A stretch of 64,000 bases of DNA from JAZOTM01 sp045657625 (GCA_045657625.1 JAZOTM010000019.1:21023-85022), one strand, 5' to 3'; positions 27,264 to 36,538 are shown, numbered from the stretch's first letter. A program made the numbers and translations. The notes: generated from the sequence alone by a model not told the origin.

Positions 27264-28103
27264 ATGAAGTTTACAAAAATGCAGGGTTGTGGAAACGATT
27301 ATGTTTACATGGATTGCACAAAAACAGACATTGAAAATGAAGGCGCGTTGGCGATGAAGGTCAGCGACCGTCATTTTGGAATTGGTTCAGACGGATTGAT
27401 TTTAATCCGCAACTCAGAGGTGGCAGATTTCCGCATGAGCATGTATAACGCAGACGGTTCTGAAGGAAAAATGTGTGGAAACGGGATTCGTTGTGTTGGA
27501 AAGTATATTTATGATCACGGACTTTCCGATAAAACCACTTTGACAGTGGAAACATTGTCCGGAATCAAGACTTTGGAATTAAATGTGGAAGATGGTAAGG
27601 TTTTGACTGTACGTGTGGATATGGGCAAACCTGCGATTTTAGCAGAGCATATTCCGGCGATTCCGATTGCCGGAAAAGAGCAGATTATTCATGAACCTCT
27701 TACGGTTGGTGATGACTTTTACTATATTACTTGCGTTTCCATGGGAAATCCGCATTGTATTACTTTTTTACCTGAAATTAAGGACTTGGATTTGGAAAAA
27801 ATCGGACCGGGATTTGAAAATCACCCGATGTTTCCGGAGCGTGTCAACACAGAATTTGTAAAGGTGATTTCTCGTACGGAAATCGATATGCGTGTGTGGG
27901 AAAGAGGTTCCGGTGAGACCTTCGCTTGTGGAACCGGCGCATGTGCTTCCGCCATTGCGTGTATTTTAAATGGTTTGACAGAGGACGCCATGATTGTTCA
28001 TTTGCTTGGTGGCGATTTATTGATTGAGTATGATAAAGAGTTGGATACTGTATTTATGACAGGTCCGGCGGTAGAAGTATTTGAAGGGGAACTTTTTGTT
28101 TAA
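27264..28103 (+). CDS. dapF: Diaminopimelate epimerase
   Basis: Pyridoxal-independent epimerase making meso-DAP from LL-DAP for lysine and peptidoglycan. Both active-site cysteines are visible: KMCGNGIRCVGKYI (about residue 70) and ETFACGTGACASAIA (about residue 217). The start MKFTKMQGCGNDYVY is characteristic. Length of 279 residues is normal. AGGAGGGGCT precedes the ATG. murE follows after 12 bp, linking DAP production and its use. Confidence 0.97.
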   Translation: MKFTKMQGCGNDYVYMDCTKTDIENEGALAMKVSDRHFGIGSDGLILIRNSEVADFRMSMYNADGSEGKMCGNGIRCVGKYIYDHGLSDKTTLTVETLSGIKTLELNVEDGKVLTVRVDMGKPAILAEHIPAIPIAGKEQIIHEPLTVGDDFYYITCVSMGNPHCITFLPEIKDLDLEKIGPGFENHPMFPERVNTEFVKVISRTEIDMRVWERGSGETFACGTGACASAIACILNGLTEDAMIVHLLGGDLLIEYDKELDTVFMTGPAVEVFEGELFV

Positions 28104-28115
28104 AGGTGACACAGA

Positions 28116-29582
28116 ATGAAGTTAAGTAAGTTATTAGAAAGAATAGAATATGAAGTAGTGCTGGGAAGTGCCGATGTAGAAATTCAACATTTGGTTTACG
28201 ATTCCAGAAAAGTGCAGGAAGGAGATGTATTTGTTTGCATTCAAGGTGCAAACAGAGATGCTCATGATTTGGCTCGCGAGATATATGAGGCTAAGGCTGC
28301 AGCTTTGGTTATCCAGCATGACATTGATATGGAAGGATTTGAAAATATTTCCGTTATTCGAGTGGCAGACACCAGATTGGCGCTTGCTTGTCTTTCCGCA
28401 GCTTACTTTGACTATCCGGCAGAAAAGATTCAGACCATTGGAATCACCGGTACCAAGGGAAAGACCAGTACCACTTATATGATTCGTGAAATTCTTCAGA
28501 ATGCAGGAATCCCGACAGGTTTAATCGGAACCATCGAAACGATTATCGGAGAGGAACGTATTCCAAATAGCAATACCACACCGGAATCCTATTTGGTGCA
28601 GGAATACTTTGCGAAGATGGTAGAAAAGGGATTGAAAGCTGTAGTTATGGAGGTTTCTTCCCAGGGATTAATGCTTCATCGCGTGGGTGGATTTACCTTT
28701 GATTATGGTATTTTTACCAACTTATCTCCGGACCATATCGGACCAAACGAACACAAGGATTTTGCAGATTATTTGAATTGCAAGGCGATGTTGTTCCAAC
28801 AGTGCAAAGTGGGTATTTTCAATGTGGATGATCCGCATGCCAAGGAAATGATGGAAAAAGCAACTTGTGAAAAGGAAACCTTCAGTATTGAGTCTGCTTC
28901 TGATTATCAAGCTTCTGCGATTCACTTATTCAAAGAGCCGGGAATTTTAGGTACTTCTTATCATATTTCCGGCAAGAAGAATATGGATTTAAAGGTAAAT
29001 GTGCCGGGTAAGTTTAGCGTTTACAATTCATTGGCAGCGGTTGCGGTATGCTTCCATTTTACCGAAGATGTGGAATTGGTGCAGAAGGCAATGCAGAAGG
29101 TACAGGTCAAGGGACGTGTGGAATTGGTACCTGTTTCTGATAAATACACGGTTATGATTGATTATGCGCACAATGCCGTAGCTTTGGAAAGCTTGCTGAC
29201 AACGATTCGAGAGTATGAGCCGAAGAGAATTGTGACCTTATTTGGATGCGGTGGAAATCGTGACCGCAATCGTCGTTTCGAAATGGGGGAAGTTTCCTCT
29301 AAATTATCGGATTTCACCATTGTGACTTCAGATAATCCTAGAAACGAGGAACCGGAAGCAATTTTGGCAGATATCATAACCGGTGTAGAAAAAGCCACCG
29401 GAAAATATATGACGATTGTGGATCGTAAAGAAGCAATTCGCTATGCTTTGGAGCATGGTGAAGAAGGAGATGTAATCATCCTTGCAGGAAAAGGACACGA
29501 AGATTACCAGGAGATCAAAGGAAAGAAATATCCGATGGATGAACGTGTCATTATCCGAGAAATCGTAGATTCTTGGAAATAG
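28116..29582 (+). CDS. murE: UDP-MurNAc-tripeptide synthetase (meso-DAP adding)
   Basis: Cytoplasmic Mur ligase that adds the third stem-peptide residue of peptidoglycan. The ATP loop GITGTKGKTSTTYM is at about residue 109, and the central and C-terminal Mur domains follow in order. The amino-acid selecting motif DNPRNEEP near residue 408 is the form found in enzymes that use meso-diaminopimelate, in agreement with dapF next door. The carbamylated Lys region is in DYLNCKAMLF. Length of 488 residues is normal. Confidence 0.96.
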   Translation: MKLSKLLERIEYEVVLGSADVEIQHLVYDSRKVQEGDVFVCIQGANRDAHDLAREIYEAKAAALVIQHDIDMEGFENISVIRVADTRLALACLSAAYFDYPAEKIQTIGITGTKGKTSTTYMIREILQNAGIPTGLIGTIETIIGEERIPNSNTTPESYLVQEYFAKMVEKGLKAVVMEVSSQGLMLHRVGGFTFDYGIFTNLSPDHIGPNEHKDFADYLNCKAMLFQQCKVGIFNVDDPHAKEMMEKATCEKETFSIESASDYQASAIHLFKEPGILGTSYHISGKKNMDLKVNVPGKFSVYNSLAAVAVCFHFTEDVELVQKAMQKVQVKGRVELVPVSDKYTVMIDYAHNAVALESLLTTIREYEPKRIVTLFGCGGNRDRNRRFEMGEVSSKLSDFTIVTSDNPRNEEPEAILADIITGVEKATGKYMTIVDRKEAIRYALEHGEEGDVIILAGKGHEDYQEIKGKKYPMDERVIIREIVDSWK

Positions 29583-29616
29583 GATACAGAGGCTTTTGCA
29601 CTGTGTTCATTTTTCT

Positions 29617-29667
29617 ATGAAATCCGCATAAATACGGCAATTTGGCATTGATTTGTGCGGATTTCAT
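29617..29667. repeat. Perfect inverted repeat overlapping the ssrA promoter
   Basis: ATGAAATCCGCA (29617-29628) and TGCGGATTTCAT (29656-29667) pair over 12 bp with 27 bases between. The right arm fills the spacer between the ssrA -35 and -10 boxes. It has no T tract, so it could be an operator or a murE mRNA 3' structure. Confidence 0.65.
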
Positions 29668-29675
29668 GGTATAAT
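29648..29675 (+). promoter_or_regulatory. Promoter of ssrA
   Basis: TTGATT at 29648-29653 and TATAAT at 29670-29675 with a 16-bp spacer; the RNA start is about 15 bases downstream of the -10 box. Confidence 0.75.
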
Positions 29676-29690
29676 AGATTTACTTTTTAT

Positions 29691-30028
29691 GGGCTAGTAA
29701 AGGTTTCGACAGGGATCTTGCAGCTGGAGAAGCGAGTCGTATGGTAATGCGTTAAATGGCCAAATTAAAATTAAACGCTGAAGATAATTTAGCATACGCT
29801 GCCTAGTGGCAGCAGTCCGACCGGGAGCACCTACACTTCCGGACCCGGGCTTCGACTTTGTAGGAAACGACTTATGCTAAGCTTTGCACATAAGGGCGTA
29901 TCATGAAGCTACCAAAACCATCAGGGTGTTCGTTCCCGGGTGGCAGCGGGAATTTTAAATAACGGACTACACTCGTAGAAGGACAGGGAATGGGTTTTTG
30001 GACACGGGTTCGACTCCCGTCTAGTCCA
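29691..30028 (+). ncRNA. ssrA: Transfer-messenger RNA (tmRNA)
   Basis: One-piece tmRNA that rescues stalled ribosomes with SmpB. The 5' end GGGCTAGTAAAGGTTTCGAC and 3' end GGTTCGACTCCCGTCTAGTC form the tRNA-like acceptor and T arm (GGGCTAG pairs with CTAGTCC). The tag reading frame ends GCA TAC GCT GCC TAG at 29806. Starting at GCC 29759 it would encode a 15-residue tag, AKLKLNAEDNLAYAA; a shorter tag starting at GCT 29777 (AEDNLAYAA) is also possible. CCA is not encoded and must be added. Confidence 0.96.
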
Positions 30029-30038
30029 CTTTTTTTTC

Positions 30039-30095
30039 AAAAATCCCCTAAACGAAGGAATACTTGATAGATTCTTTAGTTTAGGGGATTTTTAA
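30039..30095 (+). terminator. Terminator after ssrA
   Basis: AAAAATCCCCTAAAC (30039-30053) and GTTTAGGGGATTTTT (30079-30093) form a perfect 15-bp stem with T tail. A T8 run just after the mature 3' end (30030-30037) may also help termination. Confidence 0.88.
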
Positions 30096-30186
30096 TGTAT
30101 TTTATAGAAAGTTTACTGTCATTTACATGGAAAATCATTGATAATAGATTTGAAACATAATGTCTATTCTTCGAAAGGGGTTTGCT

Positions 30187-31200
30187 ATGGGAAAAACGAG
30201 TGAACAAGAAGTAATGGATGTAATTGCAGAAGCAACGGGGGAACCGGAGGTGCCTGTTATGGAAGCGCCTTTGGAAGGTATGGATGTTGCTACGGATGTG
30301 ATTCCGGAAGTGCCAGAAGAAGCTGCAATTGCTTTAAATCCTGAGGAGATGACAGAGGGAAGTGTTGAAGAAATTGCAGAAGAGGTAATGCCGGAAGTGG
30401 TGGCGGAACCCAATCCTGCAGATGAAGGAGTGTCTGTTGAGGAACTTTTAAAGATGGTTACCGGAGAGACGGACGTGTCCGCAGAAATGCCGGCAGAAGC
30501 AGATGCCCCAGAAGAGGAAGTGCAGGTAGCAGAAGAACCGGTGGTAGAAGAGCCAATAATGGAAGAGATGCCGACGGATGTAGAAATTCCGATGGAAGCA
30601 GAAATACCAGCAGATGTAGAAATTCCGATGGAAGCAGAAATGCCGGCAGATGTAGAAATGCCAGCGGATGTAGAGATTCCGGTGGAAGAAGTTGCAATGG
30701 AAGAGCCGGTGGCAGAAGAACCAATGATGGAAGAGATGCCGACAGATGTAGAAATACCAGCGGAAGCAGAAATGCCAGCGGATATCGAAATACCTGTAGA
30801 AGAGATGCCAACAGATATCGAGATCCCGGTAGAAGAAGTTGCAGAAGTTGCAATAGAGGAACCAGTGGTAGAAGAGCCGGTTATGGAAGAAGCATCTGTG
30901 GATATGACACTTTCCTGGGATGGTCAGGTGGATGATATGGATGCGTTCCTTACTACGGAGGATTTTGAATACGCGAGAGTCGTTGTTAATGAAACAGCCG
31001 TGTATTTCATTCTAGAGGATCACGCAGGAACAGCCACATGGATCACTTACGAGGATGATGAATTCGTTTCGTTGGAGTCTAATATCGAAATAGATGGCAA
31101 AATGAATTACAAGGACATTTTGAATGTCTTTGTTAAGAAAAATCTTTTGGGCGATGGATGTGTTGCTATTATGCGTCACAAAGGAAGTAAAACATTATAA
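30187..31200 (+). CDS. Acidic repeat protein of unknown function
   Basis: 337 residues from ATG 30187 (AAAGGGG upstream); an earlier in-frame ATG at 30160 lacks a clear site. Residues 100-240 are dominated by Glu, Pro, Val, Met and Ala in imperfect repeats of the form MPADVEIP and VEEPVMEE, with almost no basic residues. A different, folded-looking domain of about 95 residues forms the C-terminus (SWDGQVDDMDAF to the end) with alternating aromatic and acidic positions. No signal peptide or membrane helix is seen, so it is probably cytoplasmic. I do not recognise the family. Confidence 0.75.
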   Translation: MGKTSEQEVMDVIAEATGEPEVPVMEAPLEGMDVATDVIPEVPEEAAIALNPEEMTEGSVEEIAEEVMPEVVAEPNPADEGVSVEELLKMVTGETDVSAEMPAEADAPEEEVQVAEEPVVEEPIMEEMPTDVEIPMEAEIPADVEIPMEAEMPADVEMPADVEIPVEEVAMEEPVAEEPMMEEMPTDVEIPAEAEMPADIEIPVEEMPTDIEIPVEEVAEVAIEEPVVEEPVMEEASVDMTLSWDGQVDDMDAFLTTEDFEYARVVVNETAVYFILEDHAGTATWITYEDDEFVSLESNIEIDGKMNYKDILNVFVKKNLLGDGCVAIMRHKGSKTL

Positions 31201-31222
31201 GTAGAAGTTGGAATATGATGGG

Positions 31223-31249
31223 AAACCGCCACAGTTTGTGGCGGTTTTT
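31223..31249 (+). terminator. Terminator after the acidic repeat gene
   Basis: AAACCGCCACA (31223-31233) and TGTGGCGGTTT (31237-31247) with a 3-base loop and T tail. Confidence 0.88.
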
Positions 31250-31314
31250 CTGTGGATAAGAAGATTTTTTCATGAGATAAAATTGGAATTGGGACTATTA
31301 TTGAGACGAAAACG

Positions 31315-31323
31315 TGTTATAAT
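31315..31323 (+). promoter_or_regulatory. Extended -10 promoter upstream of fbp
   Basis: TGTTATAAT at 31315-31323 is an extended -10 box; no good -35 at standard spacing. The resulting leader of about 190 nt would contain the hairpin region at 31330-31429. Confidence 0.5.
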
Positions 31324-31329
31324 AAACAG

Positions 31330-31429
31330 GATTATTCGTGCATGGAGCGGGGGTGCTTGCACCTCTTACCCACGACTCTTTTTTTCATTGCGTAGGCATT
31401 GCGGAGCATTCGTGTGGTAGCGAATAATC
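31330..31429. repeat. Long inverted repeat in the fbp leader, related to the intergenic repeats
   Basis: GATTATTCG (31330-31338) and CGAATAATC (31421-31429) bracket an inner hairpin GGTGC-TT-GCACC and the segment TAGGCATTGCGGAGC, which resembles the copy at 24750. A T8 run follows at once (31430-31437), so the whole could fold as a long terminator-like structure in the fbp leader. The stretch 31250-31514 holds no convincing gene. Confidence 0.55.
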
Positions 31430-31514
31430 TTTTTTTTCGCTTTTTTAAGGTTTGCCTATTCGATGCATGCGTGAGATAATAGAAGGAGAGTTACGAGGAA
31501 GTGGGGGCGAACAA

Positions 31515-33473
31515 ATGAATCAAGAAAAACGCTACTTGGAGATTTTGGCCGAGATGTATCCTACGATTAGTGCGGCATCTACGGAAATTATCAATCTCCA
31601 GTCGATTTTAAATTTACCAAAGGGCACCGAACACTTCATGTCGGATATACATGGAGAATTCGATGCTTTTTCTCATGTCTTGCGAAACGGCTCAGGAGCT
31701 GTGCGCAAAAAAATAGACGATGTGTTTGGACATACGCTTGGGATGGAAGAAAAAATGAATCTGGCTACATTGATTTACTATCCTGAGGAAAAAATTGAAA
31801 TTGAAAAAGCAAAGCAGACGGATATGGAAAACTGGTATCAGGTATCCTTATATCGTTTGATTGAAGTGTGCAAGCAGGCATCTTCAAAGTATACCAGATC
31901 CAAAGTGCGTAAGACCTTACCAAATGACTTCGCATATATCATTGAGGAGTTGATTACGGAAAAACCGGAGGTCTTGAATAAAGAGGCTTATTATGCAGCC
32001 ATTGTGAATACCATTGTAGAGATTGGTCAGGCAGAAGACTTTATTGTGGCTTTAGCGGAGCTGATTCAAAGATTGGTCATCGATCATTTGCATATTATCG
32101 GTGATATTTTTGATCGAGGTTCCGGTCCGCATTTCATTATGGATACCTTGTGTGAGTACCATTCCCTAGATATTCAATGGGGCAATCATGATATTGTGTG
32201 GATGGGTGCAGCAGTGGGGCAGAAGGCTTGCGTGGCATCTGTGATTCGAAACAGTATTCGTTATGGAAATATCGATGTTTTGGAGGATGGCTATGGAATC
32301 AATTTAATGCCGCTTGCTACCTTTGCAATGGATACATATCGCAACGATCCCTGCGAATATTTCAAATTAAAAAACAGGGAAGATAACCGTAGTGATGAAG
32401 AACTGATGCTGGCCATGAAGATGCATAAAGCCATTATGGTTATTAAGATGAAGCTGGAAGGACAGATGATGCAAAAATATCCGGAATTTGGAATGGAACA
32501 TCGCAAAATCCTGGATCAAATTGATTATCAGACCGGTGTGGTGGATTTGGATGGCACCTTGTATCCGATTTTGGATAATCATTTTCCGACCATTGATCCG
32601 TACAATCCGTTTACCTTGACAGAAGAGGAGGAGGCGGTGATTACACGCTTGCAATCATCTTTCCGTCATTGTGAAAAATTACAGCGTCATATGAAGCTTC
32701 TTTTGAAAAAAGGAAGTATGTACAAAATCTACAACGGCAATTTGATGTACCATGGTTGTGTGCCTATGGATGAGAATGGAGACTTTAAAAAAGTTACCAT
32801 TTTCGGGGAATCCTACAGTGGAAAAAAATTGTTTGACGTATTGGATACCTATGTGAGAAAGGCTTTCTTTTCCTTGGATCCTGTGGAACAGCAAAAGAGT
32901 GCAGATATCTTGTGGTTCTTGTGGTGCGCCCCGGATTCACCGCTGTATGGTAGAAAAAAGATGGCAACTTTTGAACATTACTTAATTGAGGACACCCTGA
33001 CACATAAAGAAGAAAAAAATTATTATTACTCCTTCTTCAATGAAAAAGAAACGGTAGTAAAGATTTTAAAGGAATTTGGCCTAGATGGGGATGATGAACG
33101 CTCTCATATTATCAATGGACACGTGCCTGTGCATCGTGCATCCGGAGAAAAACCGGTGAAGGCAGATGGAAAGCTGCTTGTCATTGATGGTGGTTTTTCA
33201 AAAACCTATCGAAAAAGAACAGGAATTGCGGGATATACCCTGGTATTTAATTCCTATGGGTTGACTTTGACTGCCCATGAACCATTTGAATCTGCGGAAA
33301 ATGCAATTCAAAAAGGTGTGGACATTGTTTCAAAACAGGAGGCAGTACAATATGTAGGGCGCCGGTTGTTGGTAGGAGATACGGATAGTGGTGAGCAGTT
33401 CAAGCAGAAAATTGAGGAATTAAAGGAATTAATTCAGGAATATCGTTTAGGAGAACTGACACAGAGCATCTAA
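31515..33473 (+). CDS. fbp: Fructose-1,6-bisphosphatase, class III
   Basis: Gluconeogenic phosphatase of the Firmicutes type, with a calcineurin-like metallophosphatase core. Metal-binding motifs are FMSDIHGEFDAF (about residue 42), HIIGDIFDRGSGPH (about 195), IQWGNHDIVWMG (about 220) and IINGHVPVH near residue 535. Length of 652 residues from ATG 31515 is close to the Bacillus protein (about 670). That start is preceded by GTGGGGG; the frame is open to 31452, with a possible earlier ATG at 31467. It sits alone between two intergenic hairpins, so it is likely a single-gene unit. Confidence 0.93.
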   Translation: MNQEKRYLEILAEMYPTISAASTEIINLQSILNLPKGTEHFMSDIHGEFDAFSHVLRNGSGAVRKKIDDVFGHTLGMEEKMNLATLIYYPEEKIEIEKAKQTDMENWYQVSLYRLIEVCKQASSKYTRSKVRKTLPNDFAYIIEELITEKPEVLNKEAYYAAIVNTIVEIGQAEDFIVALAELIQRLVIDHLHIIGDIFDRGSGPHFIMDTLCEYHSLDIQWGNHDIVWMGAAVGQKACVASVIRNSIRYGNIDVLEDGYGINLMPLATFAMDTYRNDPCEYFKLKNREDNRSDEELMLAMKMHKAIMVIKMKLEGQMMQKYPEFGMEHRKILDQIDYQTGVVDLDGTLYPILDNHFPTIDPYNPFTLTEEEEAVITRLQSSFRHCEKLQRHMKLLLKKGSMYKIYNGNLMYHGCVPMDENGDFKKVTIFGESYSGKKLFDVLDTYVRKAFFSLDPVEQQKSADILWFLWCAPDSPLYGRKKMATFEHYLIEDTLTHKEEKNYYYSFFNEKETVVKILKEFGLDGDDERSHIINGHVPVHRASGEKPVKADGKLLVIDGGFSKTYRKRTGIAGYTLVFNSYGLTLTAHEPFESAENAIQKGVDIVSKQEAVQYVGRRLLVGDTDSGEQFKQKIEELKELIQEYRLGELTQSI

Positions 33474-33484
33474 AAAGTCAGAAC

Positions 33485-33516
33485 ATTGTTTGAATAATAT
33501 ATATTTTTCAAACAAT
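33485..33516. repeat. Inverted repeat after fbp
   Basis: ATTGTTTGAA (33485-33494) and TTCAAACAAT (33507-33516) form a perfect 10-bp dyad with a 12-bp AT loop and no T tract after it. It may be a weak terminator of fbp or an operator. Confidence 0.5.
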
Positions 33517-33541
33517 ATAAAAAGAAAAGAACAATAAAAAA

Positions 33542-33592
33542 ACAATATATTTAGTAGAAAAGTATTGCATCAACCACTAGATATAGTATAAT
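33542..33592 (+). promoter_or_regulatory. nrdD promoter with two NrdR-like boxes
   Basis: ACAATATATTTAGTAG (33542-33557) and CCACTAGATATAGTAT (33574-33589) both match the NrdR box consensus at about 12 to 13 of 16 positions and start exactly 32 bp apart, three helical turns, as in known NrdR operators. The promoter TTGCAT (33565-33570), 16-bp spacer, TATAAT (33587-33592) is overlapped by the second box, so repression by NrdR is expected. Confidence 0.8.
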
Positions 33593-33668
33593 TAGATTAC
33601 AAGATACAAATTGCAAGGCAGGCCACCTATGCAATGTACCGAAAAAATAAATTGAAGGAGAAAAGGTA

Positions 33669-35873
33669 ATGAAAATCATTAAACGAAGTGGAACAGAAGC
33701 TGATTTTGATATCACGAAGATATTAACAGCGGTTGACAAAGCAAATAATGAAGTGGCTGAGACAGAACGTTTGACAAGTGCTCAGATTCGTGGCATTGGT
33801 GAATTTATTGAAGCGCGTTGCAAGGATTCTTCCAGAGCACTTAGTGTAGAAGAAATTCAGGACCTTGTAGAAGATCAATTGATGGATCACAAGGCATTTC
33901 AGGTGGCTAGAAAATACATTACTTATCGTTATCGTAGAGCATTGGTTCGTAAATCCAATTCTACAGATCAGCAGATTTTGAGCTTGATTGAATGCAATAA
34001 CGAAGAAGTAAAGCAGGAAAATTCCAATAAAAATTCTACAGTAAACAGTGTACAGAGAGATTACATGGCTGGTGAAGTAAGTAAGGATATTACCAAGAGA
34101 TTCTTACTTCCGGAAGATATTGTGCAGGCTCATGAACAGGGAATTATCCATTTCCATGATGCAGATTATTTTGCACAGCATATGCACAATTGTGATTTGG
34201 TCAATTTGGAAGACATGTTACAGAATGGAACCGTTATTAGCGGTACTACCATTGAAAAGCCACATAGTTTTTCTACTGCATGTAACGTTGCAACACAGAT
34301 TGTTGCACAGGTTGCATCTTCTCAGTACGGTGGACAGAGTATTTCTTTAGCTCATTTAGCTCCTTTTGTTCAGGTCAGCAGAGAAAGAATCCGTAGAGAA
34401 ATCGAAGAGACTTTACAGGAAACAGGACTTTCTATGACTGCAGAGCAGATGCATCACACCGTAGAAAAGCGTTTACGTAAAGAAATCAAAAAGGGTGTTC
34501 AGACGATTCAGTATCAGGTAGTTACCCTTATGACTACCAATGGACAGTCTCCGTTCGTAACAGTATTCATGTATTTAGGCGAAGCAAAGAACGAACAGGA
34601 AAAGGCCGATTTGGCAATTATCATCGAAGAAGTTATGAATCAGCGTATTCAGGGTGTTAAGAACGAAGCAGGTGTTTGGATTACACCGGCATTCCCGAAG
34701 TTGATTTATGTTTTGGAAGAGGATAATATCCACGAAGATTCTAAATATTATTATTTGACAGAGTTGGCAGCAAAATGTACTGCAAAACGTATGGTTCCGG
34801 ATTACATCAGTGCAAAGGTTATGAAGGAGTTAAAGAAGGGCGATATTTATACTTGTATGGGTTGTCGTAGCTTCTTGACACCGGACCGTTCCGCAGAGAC
34901 TCTTGGAAACGTTGCAAATGCAGGAAATTTCGAAGAAGGAAAGTCCAAGTATTATGGACGTTTCAACCAGGGTGTTGTTACCATCAACTTGGTTGACGTA
35001 GCACTTTCATCCGGTGGAGATTTTGAAAAATTCTGGAAAATCTTAGAAGAAAGATTACAGCTTTGCTATAAGGCACTTATGATTCGCCACAACCGTTTAC
35101 GTGGTACAAAGTCAGATGTTGCTCCGATTTTGTGGCAGAACGGTGCCCTTGCTCGTTTGAAAAAAGGGGAAACCATTGACAAATTGTTATTTGGCGGATA
35201 TTCCACCATTAGTTTGGGATATGCCGGACTTTATGAGTGCTGCAAGTATATGACAGGAAAGCCTCATACAGACCCATCTGCAACTCCATTTGCATTGGAA
35301 GTCATGCAGAAGTTAAATGATGCTTGCAATACTTGGAAAGCAAAAGAAAACATTGATTTCTCTGTATACGGTACTCCATTGGAAAGTACTACATACAAGT
35401 TTGCAAAATGCTTACAGAACCGTTTTGGAGTAGTAGAAGGTGTTACAGATCACAACTATATTACAAATAGTTATCATGTAAACGTACGCGAAGACATCGA
35501 TGCCTTTACAAAATTAACCTTTGAAAGTCAGTTCCAGAATCTTTCACCGGGAGGAGCAATCTCCTATGTGGAAGTACCAAACATGCAGGATAATATTCCG
35601 GCGGTTATGTCAGTCATTCGCCACATTTACGACAATATTATGTATGCAGAGTTGAATACAAAATCTGATTATTGCCAGAAGTGTGGATATGATGGAGAAA
35701 TCCAGGTAAAAGAAGAGGAAACAAGTCATAAGTTAATTTGGGAATGCCCGCATTGCGGCAACAGAGACCAAGCAACCATGAACGTTGCAAGAAGAACTTG
35801 TGGATATATCGGATCCCAGTATTGGAATCAGGGAAGAACACAGGAAATCAAAGACAGAGTTCTTCATTTATAA
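33669..35873 (+). CDS. nrdD: Anaerobic ribonucleoside-triphosphate reductase
   Basis: Class III, glycyl-radical ribonucleotide reductase that makes dNTPs without oxygen. An ATP-cone (residues 3-95) at the N-terminus senses ATP/dATP. The C-terminus has a four-cysteine zinc site (CQKCGY and CPHCGN) and the glycyl-radical loop RRTCGYIGSQYWNQGR. Active-site cysteines are in TCMGCRSFLTP. Length of 734 residues is normal. The paired NrdR boxes upstream and nrdG downstream complete the system. Confidence 0.97.
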   Translation: MKIIKRSGTEADFDITKILTAVDKANNEVAETERLTSAQIRGIGEFIEARCKDSSRALSVEEIQDLVEDQLMDHKAFQVARKYITYRYRRALVRKSNSTDQQILSLIECNNEEVKQENSNKNSTVNSVQRDYMAGEVSKDITKRFLLPEDIVQAHEQGIIHFHDADYFAQHMHNCDLVNLEDMLQNGTVISGTTIEKPHSFSTACNVATQIVAQVASSQYGGQSISLAHLAPFVQVSRERIRREIEETLQETGLSMTAEQMHHTVEKRLRKEIKKGVQTIQYQVVTLMTTNGQSPFVTVFMYLGEAKNEQEKADLAIIIEEVMNQRIQGVKNEAGVWITPAFPKLIYVLEEDNIHEDSKYYYLTELAAKCTAKRMVPDYISAKVMKELKKGDIYTCMGCRSFLTPDRSAETLGNVANAGNFEEGKSKYYGRFNQGVVTINLVDVALSSGGDFEKFWKILEERLQLCYKALMIRHNRLRGTKSDVAPILWQNGALARLKKGETIDKLLFGGYSTISLGYAGLYECCKYMTGKPHTDPSATPFALEVMQKLNDACNTWKAKENIDFSVYGTPLESTTYKFAKCLQNRFGVVEGVTDHNYITNSYHVNVREDIDAFTKLTFESQFQNLSPGGAISYVEVPNMQDNIPAVMSVIRHIYDNIMYAELNTKSDYCQKCGYDGEIQVKEEETSHKLIWECPHCGNRDQATMNVARRTCGYIGSQYWNQGRTQEIKDRVLHL

Positions 35874-35878
35874 AAACG

Positions 35879-35910
35879 AGAGGTCACAGCCGTCTGTGAC
35901 CTCTTTTTTT
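35879..35910 (+). terminator. Terminator between nrdD and nrdG
   Basis: AGAGGTCACAG (35879-35889) and CTGTGACCTCT (35894-35904) pair perfectly over 11 bp with a T tail. Confidence 0.9.
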
Positions 35911-35980
35911 CTGAAAAAAACATAAAATTCTGATGTGCGATGAAAAGCTATGATAAAATGGGAATTAGGAGAGGTTTGCA

Positions 35981-36538
35981 GTGAATTACGGAGTGATTAA
36001 AAAAGCAGATATAGCGGATGGCATAGGTGTGCGAGTATCTTTGTTTGTGTCCGGCTGTACCCATCATTGTAAAGGCTGTTTTCAGCCGGAAACCTGGGAT
36101 TTTCAGTATGGAAATCCATATACAGAGGAAACAGAGCGAGAAATATTAGAGGCTCTAAAACCGGATTATATCGCAGGGTTTACTATTTTAGGCGGAGAAC
36201 CCTTTGAACCACAGAATCAAAGAGTGCTGGTGAACTTGCTGAAAAAGATTCGAGAAACCTATCCAAAGAAAACAATTTGGAGCTATACCGGATATTTGTT
36301 GGATGAAGAATTGTGGAAGGAAAGCAGAGCGCGTTGCGAAGTGACAGATGAAATGCTTTCTATGTTGGATGTTCTGGTGGATGGAGAGTTTGTGGAGGAA
36401 AAGAAAAATATCACCTTGAAGTTCAGAGGTTCCTCCAATCAACGGATTATTGACGTACAAAAATCCTTGGAAACTAAACAAGTATGTATGATAGATGAGC
36501 TGATGACGATAAAGGGGACTTTTATATATGACAAATAA
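35981..36538 (+). CDS. nrdG: Anaerobic ribonucleotide reductase activating protein (GTG start)
   Basis: Radical-SAM activase that installs the glycyl radical on NrdD. The iron-sulfur motif is CTHHCKGCFQPETW near residue 25, and the SAM-binding GGEPFEPQN is near residue 68. It starts with GTG (AGGAGAGG upstream). At 185 residues it is slightly longer than the usual 155-175. A strong terminator separates it from nrdD, so it is probably expressed from its own promoter. Its 3' end overlaps the next gene by 11 bp. Confidence 0.95.
   Translation: MNYGVIKKADIADGIGVRVSLFVSGCTHHCKGCFQPETWDFQYGNPYTEETEREILEALKPDYIAGFTILGGEPFEPQNQRVLVNLLKKIRETYPKKTIWSYTGYLLDEELWKESRARCEVTDEMLSMLDVLVDGEFVEEKKNITLKFRGSSNQRIIDVQKSLETKQVCMIDELMTIKGTFIYDK

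Noticed and set aside
30135..30853. Minus-strand open frames opposite the acidic repeat protein
   Set aside because: Low-complexity Ser/Thr or Leu/Pro-rich shadows of the repeats, with no ribosome binding site or family resemblance.
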